A stretch of DNA of 9,731 bases, taken from JAKOQB01 sp036824465 (GTDB taxonomy: Bacteria; Pseudomonadota; Gammaproteobacteria; Burkholderiales; Burkholderiaceae_F). Location: the NCBI GenBank assembly GCA_036824465.1, contig DAITAC010000134.1, positions 1 through 9,731 of the forward strand, given 5' to 3'. The notes beneath the pieces are model-generated. The model saw only the letters and a program-made list of their open reading frames with translations. It made no database searches and was not told where the DNA came from. Made by a program: the position numbers and the translations under genes. Positions 5,526-9,731 of this stretch are shown piece by piece. Each line of letters begins with the position of its first letter. Positions within the stretch are counted from its first letter, which is position 1.

Positions 5526-8225
5526 ATGGCCAGCAATACCGTCGCCCAATTCGCCGCGGAACTGAAACTTCCGCCGCCGATGCTGCTCGAGCAGTTGCGT
5601 GCGGCCGGCGTCAGCAAGGCCGCCGAAGATGACATCCTCTCCGAGGAGGACAAGGCACGCCTGCTGGAGTCCCTGCGCCGCGCGCACGGGGGCGAAGCGA
5701 CCGAAAAGCGCAAGATCACGCTGACGCGCAAGCAGACTTCCGAGATCAAGCAGGCCGACGCCACCGGCAAGGCGCGCACGATCCAGGTCGAAGTGCGCAA
5801 GAAGCGCGTGTTCATCAAGCGTGAGGCGGAGGCGGAAGCCGAGGCGCCCGCCGCGCCCGCGGCGCCGGTGATCGACGAAGCTGAACTTCGCAAACGCGAG
5901 GAAGAAGCGCGGCGGCAGGCCGAACTCGCGGCGCGCCAGACGGCGGAAGCGCACGAGCGTGCCGAGCGCGCGCAGCGCGAAGTGGTCGACGCGCAACGCA
6001 AGGAGCAGCAGGATCTCGAGGCCGCGCGTGCACGCGAGGTGACCGCGAAGGCCGATCTCGAACGAGTCAAGGGCGAGCAGGTCGCGGCCGACAAGGTGGC
6101 GAAGGAGGCGCAGCAGGCGCAGGAGCGCGCACGCCGTGTGGTGGATGACGAAGTCGCCGCGATCAAGAGCATGATGGCAGGGCCGCGCAAGGTCGCCAAG
6201 GCGCCTGCGGCCGAGGGCACGCTGCACAAGCCGCTGGCCAAGCCGGAGCCGAAACCCGGCGAAGTCAAGAAGGACGAGAAGAAGCCCGGCGTCAAGGAAG
6301 TGAAGTCGGGCAAGCTCGCATCATCGTGGTCCGAGGACGCTGCCAAGAAACGGGCGTTGAAGACCCGTGGCGATACCGGCGCCGGCGGCTGGCGCGGACC
6401 CAAGGGTCGCCGCCCTGCACGCGGAGAGGAAGAGCGCGCGCCGGTGGCGATGCCGTCGGAGCCGATCGTGCGTGATGTCTCCGTGCCGGAGACGATCACG
6501 GTCGCCGATCTCGCGCACAAGATGTCGGTCAAGGCCTCCGAGGTCATCAAGGTCCTGATGAAGATGGGCCAGATGGTCACCATCAATCAGGTGCTGGACC
6601 AGGACACCGCGATGATCATCGTCGAGGAGATGGGCCACAAGGCACTGGCCGCCAAGCTCGACGATCCGGAAGCATTGTTGGCCGAATCCGAAACCGCGGC
6701 GGTCGAGGCGGTGCCCGAGGGGCGTCCGCCGGTGGTCACGATCATGGGCCATGTCGACCACGGCAAGACGTCGCTGCTCGACTACATCCGCCGTACGAAA
6801 GTCGCCGCAGGCGAAGCCGGCGGAATCACGCAGCACATCGGTGCTTATCACGTCGAAACGCCGCGCGGCATCATCACCTTCCTTGACACGCCGGGCCACG
6901 AGGCGTTCACGGCCATGCGCGCGCGCGGCGCCAAGGCCACCGACATCGTGATCCTGGTGGTCGCGGCGGATGACGGCGTGATGCCGCAGACCAAGGAGGC
7001 GATCGCGCATGCGAAGGCCGCCGGTGTGCCGCTGGTGGTCGCGCTGAACAAGATCGACAAGCCTGAGGCGAACCCTGAGCGGGTGAAGCAGGAACTGGTT
7101 GCCAATGAAGTCGTGCCGGAGGAGTACGGTGGCGACTCGCCGTTTGTCTCTGTATCGGCCAAGACCGGGCAAGGGGTGGACGAGCTGCTCGAGAACGTCC
7201 TGCTGCAGGCGGAAGTGCTGCAGCTGACCGCGGTGAAGGAGGCGCCCGCCAAGGGCCTGATCATCGAGGCGCAACTCGACAAGGGCCGCGGGCCGGTGGC
7301 AACCGTGCTGGTGCAGGCGGGGACGCTCAGGCGCGGCGACGTTGTGCTGGCCGGCTCGGCATTCGGGCGCGTGCGCGCAATGCTGAATGAAGCTGGCAAG
7401 GCAATCGCCGATGCGGGTCCCTCCATCCCGGTCGAGATCCAGGGGCTGTCGGACGTGCCGGCCGCGGGTGACGAGTTGATCGTGCTCGGCGACGAACGCA
7501 AGGCGCGCGAGATCGCGCTGTATCGGCAGGGCAAGTTCCGCGACACCAAGCTTGCCAAGCAGCAGGCCGCCAAGCTCGAGAACATGTTCGAGGGCGTGGG
7601 CGAAGGGGCGGCGCGCACGCTGCCGCTGATCATCAAGGCCGACGTGCAAGGTTCCCAGGAAGCGCTGGTACATGCGCTGACCAAGCTGTCGACCGACGAG
7701 GTCAAGGTGCAGGTCGTGCATGCGCAGGTCGGCGGCATTACCGAGAGCGACATCAACCTGGCGCTGGCATCCAAGGCGGTGATCATCGGCTTCAACGTGC
7801 GCGCGGATCAGTCGGCACGCAAGCTGGCCGAAGGCAACGGGATCCAGATCCGCTACTACAACATCATCTACGACGCGGTCGATGATGTGAAGGCGGCGCT
7901 CAGTGGGCTGCTGGCGCCGGAACAGCGCGAGCAGGTGCTGGGCCTGGTGCAGATCCGGCAGATCTTCCGCGTGCCGAAGGTCGGCGCGGTCGCCGGCTGC
8001 ATGGTTCTCGACGGCGTGGTCAAACGTACGGCGCAGGCGCGTCTGCTGCGCGACAACGTCGTGATCTGGACCGGAGAACTCGCGTCGCTCAAGCGCTTCA
8101 AGGACGACGTGCGCGAGGTCAAGGCCGGGTTCGAGTGCGGCCTCGGCCTGAAAGGCTACGACGACATCAAGGAAGGGGATCAGCTGGAAGTGTTCGAAGT
8201 GCAGGAAGTCGCGCGCACGCTGTAG
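5526..8225 (+). CDS. infB: Translation initiation factor IF2
   Basis: IF2 is the GTPase that brings fMet-tRNA to the 30S subunit and drives 50S joining. The 899-residue product (E. coli: 890) begins with an IF2_N subdomain (about 1-55). A long, highly charged, predicted helical Ala/Glu/Arg/Gln segment (about 115-215) and a Lys/Pro-rich linker follow. A second IF2_N module lies at about 318-370. The G domain has G1 GHVDHGKT at 408-415, G2 around GGITQHIGAYHV, G3 DTPGHE at 454-459, G4 NKID at 508-511 and G5 SAK at 544-546, all intact. Domains II to IV fill the rest. AGAGG lies 5 nt before the ATG. E. coli makes shorter IF2 forms from internal starts. Here the tandem Met216-Met217 codons (6171-6176) could serve, but the ribosome site before them is weak, so this is only a possibility. 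Confidence 0.98.
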   Translation: MASNTVAQFAAELKLPPPMLLEQLRAAGVSKAAEDDILSEEDKARLLESLRRAHGGEATEKRKITLTRKQTSEIKQADATGKARTIQVEVRKKRVFIKREAEAEAEAPAAPAAPVIDEAELRKREEEARRQAELAARQTAEAHERAERAQREVVDAQRKEQQDLEAARAREVTAKADLERVKGEQVAADKVAKEAQQAQERARRVVDDEVAAIKSMMAGPRKVAKAPAAEGTLHKPLAKPEPKPGEVKKDEKKPGVKEVKSGKLASSWSEDAAKKRALKTRGDTGAGGWRGPKGRRPARGEEERAPVAMPSEPIVRDVSVPETITVADLAHKMSVKASEVIKVLMKMGQMVTINQVLDQDTAMIIVEEMGHKALAAKLDDPEALLAESETAAVEAVPEGRPPVVTIMGHVDHGKTSLLDYIRRTKVAAGEAGGITQHIGAYHVETPRGIITFLDTPGHEAFTAMRARGAKATDIVILVVAADDGVMPQTKEAIAHAKAAGVPLVVALNKIDKPEANPERVKQELVANEVVPEEYGGDSPFVSVSAKTGQGVDELLENVLLQAEVLQLTAVKEAPAKGLIIEAQLDKGRGPVATVLVQAGTLRRGDVVLAGSAFGRVRAMLNEAGKAIADAGPSIPVEIQGLSDVPAAGDELIVLGDERKAREIALYRQGKFRDTKLAKQQAAKLENMFEGVGEGAARTLPLIIKADVQGSQEALVHALTKLSTDEVKVQVVHAQVGGITESDINLALASKAVIIGFNVRADQSARKLAEGNGIQIRYYNIIYDAVDDVKAALSGLLAPEQREQVLGLVQIRQIFRVPKVGAVAGCMVLDGVVKRTAQARLLRDNVVIWTGELASLKRFKDDVREVKAGFECGLGLKGYDDIKEGDQLEVFEVQEVARTL

Positions 8226-8243
8226 CAATGCGAGAACACTTCG

Positions 8244-8633
8244 ATGAAGCCAACCAGGAAACCCGCGCGCGGACTGCGCATCGCCGAACAGATCCAGCGC
8301 GATCTGGGCGAGCTGATTCCGCGCGAGGTACGCGATCCGCGCGTCGGCATGGTCACGGTAAGCGGTGTTGAAGTCACACCGGACTACGCGCATGCGAAGG
8401 TGTTCTTCACCGTCATCGGCAGTGATGCCGACGTTGCCGAGCACGGATTGAACGCGGCGGCGGGGCACCTGCACAACCTGCTGTTCAAGCGGCTGCACAT
8501 CCATACCGTGCCGCGGCTGCATTTCATTCACGACACCAGCGTGGAACGAGGCTTTGAGATCGATCGGCTGATCTCGGAGGCGGTCGGCAATCCCGAATCG
8601 CCGGCGCGCAAGCCCGAGCACCCGAAGGAGTGA
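8244..8633 (+). CDS. rbfA: 30S ribosome-binding factor RbfA
   Basis: RbfA binds the 30S neck near the 5' helix of 16S rRNA, supports late maturation, and is needed for growth in the cold in E. coli. The product has 129 residues (E. coli: 133). It shows the single KH-like fold signatures: RIAEQIQRDLGELI at 12-25, DPRVGMVTVSGVEVTPDYAHAKVF at 31-54 (read in two parts), and the helical segment LFKRLHIHTVPRLHFIHDTS. The tail after about 115 is short and charged. The ribosome site is poor (GAGAA about 7 nt before the ATG), so translation may depend partly on re-initiation after infB, which ends 18 nt upstream. Position between infB and truB is the usual one. Confidence 0.97.
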   Translation: MKPTRKPARGLRIAEQIQRDLGELIPREVRDPRVGMVTVSGVEVTPDYAHAKVFFTVIGSDADVAEHGLNAAAGHLHNLLFKRLHIHTVPRLHFIHDTSVERGFEIDRLISEAVGNPESPARKPEHPKE

Positions 8634-8640
8634 GCCGAGA

Positions 8641-9543
8641 GTGGCGCGCGCCCGCCGCGGTGATGCGGTCGATGGCGTGCTGCTGCTCGACAAACCGAGC
8701 GGCATCACGTCCAACCATGCCCTGCAGAAGGCGCGGCGACTGTTGAACGCGGCCAAGGCCGGACACACTGGCACGCTTGATCCGCTGGCCAGCGGTTTGT
8801 TGCCTTTGACTTTCGGCGAGGCGACGAAGTTTTCCGCCGATCTGCTCGACGCCGACAAGGCATATGAGGCGCGGCTGAAGTTCGGTGTGCGCACGTCGAC
8901 CGGCGACGCCGAGGGCGAGGTGGTTGAGACGCGTGCCGTGGCAGTAACGCGCGGGGAGCTCGAGGCGGTGCTGTCCCGCTTCGCTGGCAGCATCGAGCAG
9001 GTGCCGCCGATGCACTCGGCGCTGAAGCGTGACGGTCGGCCGTTGTACGAGCTGGCACGCAAGGGAATCGAGGTCGAGCGCATGCCGCGCAAAGTGACGA
9101 TTCATCGCCTGCGGCTGCTCGAATGCAATGCCGATGCCGCGAGCATCGAGGTCGACTGCAGCAAGGGCACCTACGTGCGGGTGCTGGCGCAGGACATCGG
9201 CGCCGCGCTGGGTTGCGGCGCGCACCTGGCTGGATTGAGGCGCACGCGCGTCGGCGGGCTGACGCTGGATCGAGCCGTGACGCTGGCGGCGCTTGAAGTG
9301 ATGCCGCCTGCGGTGCGGCGCGAATGGCTGCAGCCGGCCGATACGCTGCTCGCATCTCTGGTGCGGGTCGATCTGGACGGGGCGCGCGCCGCGCGCTTTG
9401 CTCACGGACAGGCGATCGAAACGGGCGACTCGCCCGCATCGCGCGTGCGCGTCTACGGCCCGGCCGGCCTGCTGGGCGTGGCGTCGGTCGACGGCAATGG
9501 ATTACTTGCGCCGCTGAGGCTGGTGCAAATGAACGGATACTGA
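8641..9543 (+). CDS. truB: tRNA pseudouridine(55) synthase TruB
   Basis: TruB makes pseudouridine-55 in the T-loop of nearly all tRNAs and also acts as a tRNA-folding chaperone. The 300-residue product (E. coli: 314) contains DKPSGITS at 17-24 and the catalytic motif GHTGTLDPLASG with Asp47. Downstream are YEARLKFGVRTSTGDAEGE, the substrate-contact motif CSKGTYVRVLAQDIG and the LRRTRVGG segment. A shorter C-terminal part resembling the usual PUA-like extension runs from about 240. The start is GTG; AAGGAG overlapping the end of rbfA lies 10 nt upstream, and 7 nt separate rbfA and truB, so the genes are closely linked. No other start fits the family N-terminus as well. Confidence 0.97.
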   Translation: MARARRGDAVDGVLLLDKPSGITSNHALQKARRLLNAAKAGHTGTLDPLASGLLPLTFGEATKFSADLLDADKAYEARLKFGVRTSTGDAEGEVVETRAVAVTRGELEAVLSRFAGSIEQVPPMHSALKRDGRPLYELARKGIEVERMPRKVTIHRLRLLECNADAASIEVDCSKGTYVRVLAQDIGAALGCGAHLAGLRRTRVGGLTLDRAVTLAALEVMPPAVRREWLQPADTLLASLVRVDLDGARAARFAHGQAIETGDSPASRVRVYGPAGLLGVASVDGNGLLAPLRLVQMNGY

Positions 9544-9556
9544 ACGAAAGCTGAAA

Positions 9557-9731
9557 ATGCAACGAGCCATACGCAACATCGCGATCATCGCCCACGTCGA
9601 TCACGGCAAGACCACGCTGGTCGACAAGCTGCTGCAGCAAAGCGGCACGTTCCGCGAGAACCAGCAAATCGCCGAACGCGTGATGGACAGCAACGACCTG
9701 GAGCGCGAGCGCGGCATCACGATCCTGGCCA
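9557..9731 (+). CDS. typA: Ribosome-associated GTPase TypA/BipA (5' part only)
   Basis: TypA (BipA) is a translational GTPase of the EF-G/LepA type that acts on the ribosome, linked to 50S assembly at low temperature and to stress and virulence traits. Only 58 codons are in the window. G1 is AHVDHGKTT at 12-20. The segment VMDSNDLERERGITILA (42-58), which includes the switch I threonine Thr55, is diagnostic for TypA rather than LepA or EF-G. The ATG lies 13 nt after the truB stop. The ribosome site is weak (a purine run CGAAAG), so translation may be partly coupled to truB. The truB-typA order is common in Burkholderiales. The gene runs off the right edge, so most of the protein cannot be assessed. 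Confidence 0.95.
   Translation, partial: MQRAIRNIAIIAHVDHGKTTLVDKLLQQSGTFRENQQIAERVMDSNDLERERGITILA

Noticed and set aside
5300..6586. 428-codon open frame on the minus strand opposite nusA and infB.
   Set aside because: Ser/Arg/Ala-rich mirror of the IF2 N-terminal coding sequence with no family resemblance; explained by codon bias.
6321..9092. Very long open frame (923 codons) on the minus strand opposite infB, rbfA and truB.
   Set aside because: It is antisense to three well-supported genes. Its product is low in recognisable motifs and rich in Arg/His/Leu, as expected when GC-rich codon bias removes stops from the opposite strand.

Overview
The window is a high-GC bacterial housekeeping segment of ordinary core genes. 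The gene order scpB-rluB-rimP-nusA-infB-rbfA-truB-typA, the RimP/NusA/IF2 sequence style and the Gly/Gln-rich tail on RluB point to a betaproteobacterium, most likely Burkholderiales or a close relative. That placement is an inference from gene order and remembered protein features, not from a search.

Left edge (1-605, minus strand): a lexA repressor gene, complete at its start and cut by the window at its 3' end. A near-perfect LexA box (CTG-N10-CAG) overlaps its promoter. Next comes about 550 bp (606-1157) with no gene I can support. It holds the lexA control region, a perfect 13-bp tandem repeat and a 13-bp palindrome.

Middle left (1158-3214, plus strand): scpB, a chromosome segregation gene of the SMC-ScpAB complex, and rluB, a 23S rRNA pseudouridine synthase. 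They overlap by 4 bp (ATGA). scpA is not adjacent.

A 244-bp gap (3215-3458) then carries a very good sigma-70 promoter (TTGAGA, 17-bp spacer, TATAAT). It is followed about 110 bp downstream by a strong intrinsic-terminator hairpin with nine Ts, which lies only about 50 bp before rimP. The whole operon downstream must therefore be transcribed through a terminator, which suggests leader attenuation.

Right part (3459-9731, plus strand): the classic transcription/translation operon. It comprises rimP (30S maturation), nusA (elongation, termination and antitermination factor), infB (initiation factor IF2), rbfA (30S cold-shock maturation factor), truB (tRNA Psi55 synthase) and the first 58 codons of typA/bipA (ribosome-associated GTPase). 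Spacing is tight, with an ATGA overlap between rimP and nusA and short gaps elsewhere, so these genes are probably co-transcribed. Together they tie ribosome maturation, rRNA/tRNA modification, translation initiation and transcription elongation into one unit. I found no mobile element, CRISPR array, tRNA or rRNA gene, and no previously undescribed multi-gene system. The most interesting signals are regulatory: the rimP leader and the repeat-bearing lexA-scpB gap.
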